A DNA stretch of 64,000 nucleotides from UBA6168 sp965222975 (lineage in GTDB: Bacteria > Bacteroidota > Bacteroidia > Chitinophagales > Saprospiraceae), in the NCBI GenBank assembly GCA_965222975.1, contig CBDCVJ010000041.1, positions 372,001 to 436,000 of the forward strand, read 5' to 3'. Of this stretch, positions 23,761 to 31,522 are shown one piece after another. The notes beneath the pieces were generated by a model. That model did no database searches. It saw nothing but the letters and a program-made list of their open reading frames with translations, and was not told the origin of the DNA. The first letter of the stretch is position 1, and each line of letters opens with the position of its first letter. The position numbers and the translations under genes were made by a program.

Positions 23761-24849
23761 TCACGACCGGAAAGAAGAGGGGGGATTGCCCGTCCATTTT
23801 TTGAATTGCATGACAAATGAACTGGGTTCAGCATAACCTAAAAACCATGCAATTTCATTGATATTTAACTTTTTATCTTTCAATAATTTTAGTGCCTCGT
23901 CTTTTCGTAGTTTTTGTAGAATTTCACCGTAGCTCGAAGACTCTTGTTTCAATTTTCTTTGCAATGTTCTTCCGCTCACATTAAATAACTGGGCAATTTC
24001 TGAAAGGCTTGGCACTTGATTGGAGGAATAAATTTCTTTTTGAAAGATGCTATATATTTTTTCTGACAAACAATTTTTTCTGACCAATTCATTTAGATTG
24101 TTTGTTGCCAACCCTTCAATATTTTCGAGTATTTTAGCATCTCTATGTATAATGGGTTGATTAAGTGTATCCGCTTTAAATTCAATCGCATTTATTTTTT
24201 GATTAAAATTAATTGTGCAATTAAATATTGCATTAAATCGGCTTGTGTCATTCGGGGATGGGATACTGAAAAATACTTTTTCAGGATTATGGCTCATGCC
24301 CGCTATTTGTTTAATCGTTTGGGTAAGCAAAACCGTTTGGGTGAGTATTACATGCTGACCCTGTGGGTGGTTGTGGTTGACTTCGAGAACTATTCTTTCT
24401 CTATTATGAGGTTGAGGAATGATTTTCATTTTTAGAAAACCTGAAACCAATACCTCATATTTTATTATTTTCTCAATGGCAATTTTTATGGTCGGGCTGT
24501 ATAGAAAAAACATTCCAGGCAGTCCAAACTCTGTCATCGAAATGGAAGTGCCCAAATACAACCCTATATAATCGTCTTCGACCATTGGGCTGGCTTCTTC
24601 CCAAAATCGGCGAATTAAATTTGCATCTATCCGGTAATCGGGGTTTGAATATATTTCTGATGAAATGCCTAAATTTTCTAAAAGTAAATCAATATCAATT
24701 CCTTTTTTATTAAGTGAGTTTAGAATGGCTCTGAATAGATGAGATGATATTGATGTATTTTTTTTCAATTTAAATTGAAGTTTTTTTTCTTTTTTAAGTA
24801 CCTTGACCCAAATAATCGACACATTTATGAGCGGCTCTTTTTCTGACAT
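23761..24849 (-). CDS. AraC family regulator with arabinose-operon-type (OruR/ArgR-like) N-terminal domain
   Basis: A 362-residue regulator. Residues about 40-210 match the ligand region of the AraC subgroup that includes OruR and VirS-like regulators (GIDIDLLLENLGISSEIY, then RFWEEASPMVEDDYIGLYLG). The C-terminal 90 residues hold the two HTH units (IAQLFNVSGRTLQRKLKQES, INEIAWFLGYAEPSSFVMQF) and end in GNPPSSFR. It lies directly upstream of the isochorismatase-like and pirin genes on the same strand, so it may control them. The inducer is unknown. The first Met at 24849 gives a somewhat long basic leader; internal starts are possible. Confidence 0.83.
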   Translation of the reverse strand: MSEKEPLINVSIIWVKVLKKEKKLQFKLKKNTSISSHLFRAILNSLNKKGIDIDLLLENLGISSEIYSNPDYRIDANLIRRFWEEASPMVEDDYIGLYLGTSISMTEFGLPGMFFLYSPTIKIAIEKIIKYEVLVSGFLKMKIIPQPHNRERIVLEVNHNHPQGQHVILTQTVLLTQTIKQIAGMSHNPEKVFFSIPSPNDTSRFNAIFNCTINFNQKINAIEFKADTLNQPIIHRDAKILENIEGLATNNLNELVRKNCLSEKIYSIFQKEIYSSNQVPSLSEIAQLFNVSGRTLQRKLKQESSSYGEILQKLRKDEALKLLKDKKLNINEIAWFLGYAEPSSFVMQFKKWTGNPPSSFRS

Positions 24850-25091
24850 ACAGTGTTAAAAAATAATTCCATAGCTAAGGCTCCCGATATAAAATGCGGG
24901 ACAAGTTATGCAATGGTTTTTTGCCTTGTCTATCGAAAAAACAGCTCACTCAAAAATGACGATTATTTAAATCAAGGCACTTAACAGCGACAGTTGAAAA
25001 CTTTTATTGCCAAATAGTCGCTTTTGAATTTCTATGAACTTCTGTCAAAGCTACGATGTTTGTCCATATGCTTTCTTAGTACATGTTCAAT

Positions 25092-25208
25092 TTAATACAG
25101 TCGAGTACAGCGTAAGGCGACCAAATGGGCTTCTACCTCTCCATCAAATTTCTTCTTGTCCAAGTTTAACCGGGGCTTGCCTTTCAGGGCAACATCCAGC
25201 CCTTCGTA
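25092..25208 (-). mobile_element. IS630-family transposase remnant
   Basis: The minus frame from 25208 reads YEGLDVALKGKPRLNL, then DKKKFDGEVEAHLVALRC, and stops at 25092. This is the linker after the N-terminal helix-turn-helix of IS630-type transposases (EEGLEAAL...GKP...DGEQEAHLIALACS). Nothing of the DDE catalytic domain follows. The fragment overlaps the last residues of lutC in another frame. The remainder of 24850-25091 shows nothing I recognise. Confidence 0.5.
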
Positions 25209-25789
25209 CGACCCATTAAAAGGACCGTAAAACTCCTCGCACCCTGAGCCCCGATGACGAGTGATTGCTCGATGTCCGCCGTCTTCGAAGGACCGGCAAT
25301 GAATACCCCAAAGCCCGTTTCTGCCACATTGATTTTTTGATAGGCTTGGTGCATATTTTCTACCAAATTTTCTTTATTCAAAACCACCAAGAGGTGCTGG
25401 CATATAAATGGCAGCACCCGGTATCCCATCTCTTTTTCCGTCAGCCAGACTGCCCCGTTCTCTGCCACGCCGATGCGGGCAGACAAAATGGCGAGGTCAA
25501 CGTTTTTTAAAAATACAGGACTATTGATTTCTTCTAAGTTTATATTTCCAGAAAAATACTCGACTGTCGAAAGGATATTTTTTTCGTGTGGAAAATGCTG
25601 CTCAATAATTGGGGCAAGTGACTGGTTTTTATTTTTATAAAAAACATTTCCACCCATTGCTTCCACGGTTTGGATGAATTTCCCATCCAAATTATTTTCA
25701 GAATTTGAAAAATCATGAAGCTTTGGTAATGGAAGCATTGTCGGTTTGTTTTTCCTAATATTCGTTAATATTTTTTCGCGGCTCATCAT
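25184..25789 (-). CDS. lutC: Lactate utilisation protein C (LUD domain)
   Basis: A 201-residue LutC/YkgG protein, part of the LutABC complex that oxidises L-lactate to pyruvate. The LUD domain shows MGGNVFY, VDLAILSARIGVAENGAVW, ICQHLLVVL and FIAGPSKTADIEQSLVIGAQGA, all family hallmarks. It starts at ATG 25789, overlapping the lutB stop (ATGA), so the two are translationally coupled. The last nine residues after VLLM (GRTKGWMLP) are not family-like. They lie where an IS630 remnant begins, so the original 3' end has probably been replaced. It is the last gene of the rhamnose-lactate operon. Confidence 0.88.
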   Translation of the reverse strand: MMSREKILTNIRKNKPTMLPLPKLHDFSNSENNLDGKFIQTVEAMGGNVFYKNKNQSLAPIIEQHFPHEKNILSTVEYFSGNINLEEINSPVFLKNVDLAILSARIGVAENGAVWLTEKEMGYRVLPFICQHLLVVLNKENLVENMHQAYQKINVAETGFGVFIAGPSKTADIEQSLVIGAQGARSFTVLLMGRTKGWMLP

Positions 25790-27147
25790 TCTGCATTCTT
25801 TTTATACCATTCCTTAAAACTTTCCTTCGGCACTTTTGGCAGTTCCCGTTCTTTTCCCCATTCATTAAGGCCGTTATATACCATTGGCCGCGGCAATATT
25901 TTCAACGCCATCCGGGCCATTTTACCAACGAAGTTATAAGTACCTGGCTTCGCCAAAATTTTTCCCACCATACTCATGCTCATTTTTTTCGCCCTCGGCA
26001 AATGCCCCTTTTCGGCAATCACTTGCCGCCATTTATAAAGCTGTTCATGAATGTCAATTTTTACCGGGCAAACATCCGAGCAAGAGCCGCACAACGTGGA
26101 AGCAAAAGGCAAATCACTGTGATTTTCCAGATCAAAACCCGGCGTGAGGATGGAGCCGATCGGTCCTGGAACGGTGGAACCATAACTGTGGCCACCGCTA
26201 CACCGATAAACCGGGCAGGTGTTCATACATGCCCCGCAGCGGATGCATTTTAGGGAATTGCGGAAATCCTTTCGCCCCAGATGTTCGCTCCTCCCGTTGT
26301 CCACGATGACGATGTGCATCTCGCCATTCGGTTTTGGACGGTAGTGATGAGAGGTATAAATGGTGATGGGCTGCCCCGTCGCACTCCTCGCCAAAAGCCG
26401 GGTGAAAACGCCCAGGTCATTTTGCCGGGGAATTATTTTTTCCAGCCCCATGCAGTGGATCTGCACCGGAGCGAGGTGGACACCCATATCTGCATTCCCT
26501 TCGTTGGTGCAGACCACCACCCCGCCCGTTTCCGCTATGGCAAAATTTACCCCGGTGATGGCCACTTTTGCTTTTAAAAATTGATTCCTTAAATGTTGCC
26601 GGGCAGCCTCCGTCAGATATTTTGGATCGGTCGCCCCTTTTTCTGTTTTTAATTTTTCGTGAAACAGTTCGCCGATTTCTTCTTTTTTTAAATGAATGGC
26701 CGGCATCACAATATGACTTGGTGGTTCACCTTTTAACTGAATTATTCTTTCTCCTAAATCTGTATCAATTACTTCAATTCCATTTTTTTCCAAATACGGA
26801 TTTAAATGGCATTCTTCCGTGAGCATGGATTTGCTTTTTACCACATGGTTTGCCCCATGTTTTTTTAAAATATGATGGACAATTAAATTATGCTCTTCCG
26901 CATCTGCCGCCCAATGTACGTGTACGCCATTTTTCTGTGCATTTTTTTCGAATTTTTTTAAATATAGATCGAGGTGGGAAAGGGTGTGTGATTTTATCTG
27001 TGAAGCCAGTTCACGGAGTTCTTCCCATTCGGGGATGGCGAACGCTGCCTTGTCCCTTTTTTGCCGCACGAACCAAAGGGATTCATTGTGCCAGTCGGTA
27101 CGGGCTTCGTTGGCTATGAATTTTTTTGCATTTATGGCATGGTTCAT
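25786..27147 (-). CDS. lutB: Lactate utilisation protein B, iron-sulfur LUD protein
   Basis: A 453-residue LutB: LUD domain (residues about 60-290, with ITGVNFAIAETGGVVVCTNEGN) followed by a ferredoxin-like region with two 4Fe-4S motifs, CIRCGACMNTCP and CGSCSDVCP, and the C-terminal helical part of the family. It works with LutA and LutC in oxidation of L-lactate to pyruvate in the cytoplasm, probably passing electrons to quinone. It belongs after lutA in the operon, but here the gene before it on this strand is a GxxExxY gene with repeats, so lutA and lutB are separated by about 850 bases. The ATG at 27147 is well supported. Confidence 0.92.
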   Translation of the reverse strand: MNHAINAKKFIANEARTDWHNESLWFVRQKRDKAAFAIPEWEELRELASQIKSHTLSHLDLYLKKFEKNAQKNGVHVHWAADAEEHNLIVHHILKKHGANHVVKSKSMLTEECHLNPYLEKNGIEVIDTDLGERIIQLKGEPPSHIVMPAIHLKKEEIGELFHEKLKTEKGATDPKYLTEAARQHLRNQFLKAKVAITGVNFAIAETGGVVVCTNEGNADMGVHLAPVQIHCMGLEKIIPRQNDLGVFTRLLARSATGQPITIYTSHHYRPKPNGEMHIVIVDNGRSEHLGRKDFRNSLKCIRCGACMNTCPVYRCSGGHSYGSTVPGPIGSILTPGFDLENHSDLPFASTLCGSCSDVCPVKIDIHEQLYKWRQVIAEKGHLPRAKKMSMSMVGKILAKPGTYNFVGKMARMALKILPRPMVYNGLNEWGKERELPKVPKESFKEWYKKNAE

Positions 27148-27181
27148 TGTGGCACTGTTTTTTTTTACGTTGTTTTTTCAA

Positions 27182-27260
27182 ACGCTGATTGTTATGATTT
27201 CGCTGATTTAACGGAGTTAAATATTCAGCGTTAAATAAGTGAAATCATAACAATCAGCGT
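27182..27260. repeat. Palindrome, CGCTGAT family
   Basis: ACGCTGATTGTTATGATTTC at the left and the inverse at the right end (ATAACAATCAGCGT) enclose TTAAATATTCAGCGTTAAAT. It lies between the GxxExxY gene and lutB and is followed by CTGAAAAAAA. The same family is seen at 27738-27996, 31441-31509 and 33886-34005. Confidence 0.75.
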
Positions 27261-27273
27261 CTGAAAAAAAATA

Positions 27274-27684
27274 TCATATTCGTCCTTCAGCCCTTTTTCC
27301 ATCATTACTGAATACCCTTCGTTTTACTTTAATATCTTCCCCAAAATTAACGAGCAAACCAATCTCAATTTCCGTTGCCCGCAAGTAGTTCACCAATTGT
27401 ACCTCATGTTTCTTAATTATTTCCGAAACGGCTTTTAATTCAATGATGACTTTGTCATTTACAATTAAGTCAGCTTTAAAATTACCAACTAATATCTTTC
27501 TAAAATAGACTTTAATTGGCATTTGCTGTTCAACTTTAAAGCCCTTTTCCCTCAAAACAATGGCCATCGAATTCTCATATACTGATTCCAAAAAGCCATA
27601 TCCGAAATAATTGTAAACTTCATAAGCCGCTTCAATAATTTTTCCAGTCAGTGCCGAATGTTTATAATTCGAAAAGTTCTCCAT
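27274..27684 (-). CDS. GxxExxY family protein (PD-(D/E)XK-like)
   Basis: A 136-residue protein of the GxxExxY family. The naming motif is GFLESVYENSM at about residue 31, preceded by the helix KIIEAAYEVYNYFGYG. A nuclease-like core follows: VGNFKADLIVNDKVIIELKAV contains the Asp and the E-x-K typical of the PD-(D/E)XK fold, and the last part is QLVNYLRATEIEIGLLVNFG. The biochemical role of the family is unknown. In this window it sits inside the lut part of the rhamnose operon, between lutA and lutB, with CGCTGAT-family palindromes or arrays on both sides, which marks it as a likely insertion. Confidence 0.85.
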   Translation of the reverse strand: MENFSNYKHSALTGKIIEAAYEVYNYFGYGFLESVYENSMAIVLREKGFKVEQQMPIKVYFRKILVGNFKADLIVNDKVIIELKAVSEIIKKHEVQLVNYLRATEIEIGLLVNFGEDIKVKRRVFSNDGKRAEGRI

Positions 27685-27737
27685 AGTAATTGTTTTTAAA
27701 AGTAAGTGAAAAGATTGTTATTGTAATGTATTTTTTT

Positions 27738-27996
27738 TCAGACACAAAATATTATGCCTTCACTGATTTAACGCAGTTAAATATTCAGCGTAAAATCAGC
27801 GAAATCATAATAATCAGCGTCTGAAAAAAGACAGCGTAAAATCAGCGTGATCATAATAATCAGCGTCTGAAAAAAAACAAAAAATCAGCGTCTGAAAAAA
27901 GACAGCGTAAAATCAGCGTGATCATAATAATCAGCGTCTGAAAAAAAACAAGAAATCAGCGTCTGAAAAAAGACAAGAAATCAGCGTCTGAAAAAA
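27738..27996. repeat. CGCTGAT-family repeat array with two tandem ~70-base units
   Basis: Six copies of CAGCGTCTGAAAAA are seen (near 27816, 27870, 27887, 27931, 27958 and 27982). Two tandem units of about 70 bases run 27830-27900 and 27901-27970, nearly identical, each beginning GACAGCGTAAAATCAGCG. The first part (from TTTCAGACAC at 27738) is a palindrome like that at 27182. The array fills the stretch between the GxxExxY gene and the lutA stop. There is no gene in it. Confidence 0.75.
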
Positions 27997-28731
27997 TCAA
28001 GACCCGTTCAATATCTCCACAAAATGCATCACCTTCAACGGCTTGGCTTGCCTGCGTACAATCCCCTCCAAGTGCATGAGGCAGCTCATGTCCCCCGCCG
28101 TGATGACCTCAGCCCCGTTCCGCAGGTGGTCACCTATTCTGTCTTTTCCCATCTTCACCGAAACGGTCGGTTCATTGATGGCAAAGGTGCCACCGAACCC
28201 ACAGCATTCGTCGGGCCGGTCAAGGTCAACAAGTTCGAGGCCATTCACCATCTGGAGGAGGGCCTTTATTTTTGAAAACCCCTGTCCGAGCCTCTCCGAG
28301 CCCTGTCCGAGGCGGAGTCCACGCAGCCCGTGGCAACTTTGGTGCAGGCCGACCCGGTGCGGAAATTCCGCCCCTAACCGACTGATTTTCAATACATCCA
28401 GCAAAAATTCCGACAAGTCCAGCGTGCGTTCCCGCACCTGCCTTACCCCCTCCGTTTGCTCGATGATATCGTAATGGTGGCGAACGTGATAAGTGCAACT
28501 TCCCGATGGAGCGACAATATAATCATACTTTGAAAAAATATTTACGAAGTGGTGATAAGCGGGAATGGCATCCTCCTCGCACCCCGCATTTGCCATCGGT
28601 TGGCCGCAGCAGGTCTGTGACATAGGGTACTCCACTTGGCAGCCCAGTTTTTTCAGCAACTCCAATGTGGCGATGCCGACCTGTGGATAAAACTGGTCAA
28701 TGTAGCAAGGTATGAATAGAGCTATTTTCAT
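27997..28731 (-). CDS. lutA: Lactate utilisation protein A, (Fe-S)-binding
   Basis: A 244-residue LutA. The two cysteine-rich CCG domains are visible: SQTCCGQPMANAGC (residues about 38-51) and DECCGFGGTFAI (about 172-183), with SGSCTYHV and a Cys-His pair in HQSCHGL that complete the family pattern. LutA is the subunit thought to carry electrons in the LutABC L-lactate oxidation complex. It begins 37 bases after the kinase gene on the same strand, which ties lactate oxidation to rhamnose breakdown. Its stop codon abuts the repeat array at 27738-27996. Confidence 0.92.
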   Translation of the reverse strand: MKIALFIPCYIDQFYPQVGIATLELLKKLGCQVEYPMSQTCCGQPMANAGCEEDAIPAYHHFVNIFSKYDYIVAPSGSCTYHVRHHYDIIEQTEGVRQVRERTLDLSEFLLDVLKISRLGAEFPHRVGLHQSCHGLRGLRLGQGSERLGQGFSKIKALLQMVNGLELVDLDRPDECCGFGGTFAINEPTVSVKMGKDRIGDHLRNGAEVITAGDMSCLMHLEGIVRRQAKPLKVMHFVEILNGS

Positions 28732-28768
28732 AGAAATAAAAATGTGATTTGCTTTTTCACACTCATTT

Positions 28769-30130
28769 TTATTGATGTTTTTTCATCGCATAATTTTTTT
28801 TCAAAAATTTCTTGCTGATCTCCTGATCGCTGATGACCATTGCAGCCCCCAGTGCCGAACCCAATGGCGACCGGGTCGTCCTTATTTTTTTATCGGGAAA
28901 ATAATGGCTCATTAATTTCACAAAAATATCATTGTCGGCAAAGCCTCCGTCAATATATATCTTTTTAATGTCGGTTTTTCCAATGGCTTTTTTGGCGGCC
29001 ACTATTTGCAGCTCCATTAATTCCATCATTAATTGGTGAAATGCCTCCTTGAAATTTTTGAATTGGGAATAATCATTTTTATCAGGTTGTTCTCTTTTTA
29101 TATGTATATGTTCAAAAAAGAATTTATTTTTAAAATTGTTTTTTAATTTTTTTAAAACAGCCTCGTCGAATTTTATTTTTTTATGCGCTCCTTTTTTCTT
29201 TTTAAAAAATAGCTGCATTTTTTTTACCTGTTCTTGATATTCTTTTCCCAAAAAAAGACGGGCTGCCTTTACAGGTTTTCCATCTATCCGCATATAGTTC
29301 AGGCAACCGTTTTTTAAATCTTCTTCACTTAATATTTCTTTGGAAAAAGGGTTTAGGGAAATGCTCCAGGTACCCGTGGACACCAATAAAAATGGCCTAC
29401 TATCGGCCCTGATATAAGGCAGCAGGGCGGCTGAACTATCATGGATGCCCACCCCTATTTTTAATTTGTTTTCCCCATAGTCCATGTTTATACTGGTGGT
29501 GGTCGGAACGGTGGGCGGCAGTTTTTCATCTATTCTTTCCGCATATACCCAATCGTGGTAATCCCCTTTTTTATAATCCCACAAACTGGTGTGGCAACCA
29601 ATGCTGGTAAACTCGGTCAGCGGAACGCCCGTGAATAGATGACTTAAATATTGTGGGAAATACAGCGACCATTTTATTTTTTTAAAAATACCGGGTTGCG
29701 TTTTTTTTATCCAATATAATTGAAAACCAGCATTGAGCATGCCCGATGGCGGGGAGGCCGTTTCGCTCGCTATTTTTAATTCGTTGCCATATTTTTTATA
29801 AAAAGGTTTTAAAATATTTTCGGGGAGAGGTTTGGTGTAATTATAAAGTGGCGTGAGCGGTTTTCCGTTTTTATCCAGGTGGACCATGGTTGCGCCATAA
29901 GTGGAAAAATTAATGGTTTTTATTTCGTGTTTTTTGGAGCGCAATAATTTTTGGAAAATATTTTTTATCCAATTTTCGATGGCCACTAAATCATCGCATG
30001 GGTGTCCATCTTCGTCTTTTATTTCAGGAAATATTCTATAGTCTTTATAGACCTCCTGATAATTTTCATCAAAAAGAAAACATTTTTTATTGGTCTTCCC
30101 AATATCGTATATAAGCTGCACTTTTTTCAT
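28769..30130 (-). CDS. FGGY-family carbohydrate kinase, predicted L-rhamnulokinase
   Basis: A 453-residue sugar kinase. The first motif is YDIGKTNKKCFLFD, with the DxGKTN phosphate loop of the rhamnulokinase-like branch. NFSTYGATMVHLD, SIGCHTSLWDY, VGIHDSSAALLPY, LVSTGTWSISLNPF and IYIDGGFADNDIF follow, the last being the adenosine-binding motif. Its start directly follows the rhaI stop (TAA then ATG), so they are co-translated. Position between rhamnose isomerase and the lut genes makes L-rhamnulose the best substrate guess. The gene is richer in A and T than its neighbours and has a Lys-rich insertion near residue 330, suggesting separate ancestry. A distinct kinase family from E. coli RhaB is possible. 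Confidence 0.82.
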   Translation of the reverse strand: MKKVQLIYDIGKTNKKCFLFDENYQEVYKDYRIFPEIKDEDGHPCDDLVAIENWIKNIFQKLLRSKKHEIKTINFSTYGATMVHLDKNGKPLTPLYNYTKPLPENILKPFYKKYGNELKIASETASPPSGMLNAGFQLYWIKKTQPGIFKKIKWSLYFPQYLSHLFTGVPLTEFTSIGCHTSLWDYKKGDYHDWVYAERIDEKLPPTVPTTTSINMDYGENKLKIGVGIHDSSAALLPYIRADSRPFLLVSTGTWSISLNPFSKEILSEEDLKNGCLNYMRIDGKPVKAARLFLGKEYQEQVKKMQLFFKKKKGAHKKIKFDEAVLKKLKNNFKNKFFFEHIHIKREQPDKNDYSQFKNFKEAFHQLMMELMELQIVAAKKAIGKTDIKKIYIDGGFADNDIFVKLMSHYFPDKKIRTTRSPLGSALGAAMVISDQEISKKFLKKNYAMKKHQ

Positions 30131-31426
30131 TTATAGTCCAGTTGCTACGGTTTTTGTGCCTCTTTCGGCAATTAAATTTTTCCGCACATTCAATGCCCGG
30201 TAGGCCTCGATGGGAAACAGGGCAGCCCCCGCTTTCAGTCTGGCCTCCCGCAGCAGTGGCCGCAGGTCCATGCGGTAGGCATCCTGTAAAATGCCCTGAC
30301 AGCGCACCACGTCGGATTCCATTTGTGCAGCTTCCAGTTCCTGTTGATCAATGCAAAGGGCTTGTGCATAAGCCAGTTTGATGGCTTCCAGTGACTGTAT
30401 CAAATCTTCCAACGGATCCTTTACATTATGGCTGGCATCTATCATCCAGGCGAGGGGCGGGTTGTTGGCATCGCTTGCCCCTGTGGGGTTTTCCATGCCA
30501 TAGACCAGTTCGTTGAAAATCAGGAACAACTGGTAGGGTTTGATGCTGCCACAGGTCAGGTCGTCATCGCCGTATTTGCTATCGTTGAAGTGGAAACCAC
30601 CGAGACGCCCTCGCATCATCAGCCTCGCCACGATCTGTTCGATGTTGGTGTTGGGCAGGTGGTGGCCGAGGTCAACGAGGGTGAATGCCTTTTCCCCACA
30701 GTCCTCCGCCAATAGGAGCGATGTGCCCCAATCGGCGATGACCGTGCTGTAAAAATTCGGCTCATACGGTTTGTATTCGATGAACATCCGCCAGTCATTG
30801 GGCAGGTGCTGGTAAATTTCCCGCAGGGAGTTCTGCGTATGTTGGAATGCCTTGCGGAAATTGTGCTGTCCCGGGAAGTTCGAGCCATCCGCCAACCAAA
30901 CGGTAAGGGACTTCGAACCCAATGCCTTGCCATATTCGATCACTTCTATGTTGTGCCGGATGGCCAGTTCACGGGACGCTCGGTGGACACTGCACAGCGA
31001 CCCAAATTTGTACGAAGCGGCCTGCCTTTGCTGGTCTTGGAAGGTATTGGAGTTGACCGCATCGAAGGCGAGGCCGAGGGAGGCGGCCTGTTCTTTGGTC
31101 GCTTGGGCATCGTCGGGGATGTCCCAGGGAATGTGCAGTGAGATGGCCCCCGCCGAACCGGTCAGCGCATGGAGGATGCCGACGTCGTCTATTTTTTGCG
31201 CCAAATTACTTGGCTCGCCACCAATGGAAAAGCGGCCGAAACGGGTGCCGCCTGCCCCTAATGCCCAACTTGGGATGGCCACCTGAAAATTCTTTATTTT
31301 TTCGGCAATGGCATCGGCGTTGATGCTTTTTTTAGCGAGTTGAGATTTCAAAAAACCGTATTGCTCCAGATGGCCTTTTTCCCGTTTTTCGTTATGGGAG
31401 ACGATATGACTTGATTGAATTTTCAT
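30131..31426 (-). CDS. rhaI: L-rhamnose isomerase (Pseudomonas stutzeri type)
   Basis: A 431-residue TIM-barrel sugar isomerase from ATG 31426 (an upstream GTG at 31444 falls within the adjoining palindrome and is rejected). Family segments: VAIPSWALGAGGTRFGRF, FIEYKPYEPNFYST (metal-binding Glu), VDLGHHLPNTNIEQI (Asp and His) and GGFHFNDSKYGDDDL (His and Asp), as expected for the two-metal site of the RhaI type. It converts L-rhamnose to L-rhamnulose. It lies downstream of the rhaEW fusion, separated by a palindromic repeat, and immediately upstream of the kinase. This type, rather than E. coli RhaA, is common in Bacteroidota. Confidence 0.9.
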   Translation of the reverse strand: MKIQSSHIVSHNEKREKGHLEQYGFLKSQLAKKSINADAIAEKIKNFQVAIPSWALGAGGTRFGRFSIGGEPSNLAQKIDDVGILHALTGSAGAISLHIPWDIPDDAQATKEQAASLGLAFDAVNSNTFQDQQRQAASYKFGSLCSVHRASRELAIRHNIEVIEYGKALGSKSLTVWLADGSNFPGQHNFRKAFQHTQNSLREIYQHLPNDWRMFIEYKPYEPNFYSTVIADWGTSLLLAEDCGEKAFTLVDLGHHLPNTNIEQIVARLMMRGRLGGFHFNDSKYGDDDLTCGSIKPYQLFLIFNELVYGMENPTGASDANNPPLAWMIDASHNVKDPLEDLIQSLEAIKLAYAQALCIDQQELEAAQMESDVVRCQGILQDAYRMDLRPLLREARLKAGAALFPIEAYRALNVRKNLIAERGTKTVATGL

Positions 31427-31440
31427 GACTTGGATTGAGG

Positions 31441-31509
31441 ACACTGATATTTATGACTTCGCTGATTTACACTGCCAGTGTGGATCAGCGAAGTCATAAA
31501 TATCAGTGT
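31441..31509. repeat. Near-perfect palindrome, CGCTGAT family, between rhaEW and rhaI
   Basis: ACACTGATATTTATGACTTC at the left is exactly mirrored at the right (ATAAATATCAGTGT end); the centre ACACTGCCAGTGT is itself palindromic. It sits between the rhaEW stop at 31523 and the rhaI start at 31426, within the operon, so it might shape the mRNA between the two cistrons by hairpin formation. Confidence 0.75.
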
Positions 31510-31522
31510 CAAAAGGGTTGTG

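Noticed and set aside
27738..27996. Possible CRISPR array
   Set aside because: The repeated unit is AT-rich and partly palindromic, spacings are unequal, the interiors are themselves repeated rather than unique, and there are no cas genes.
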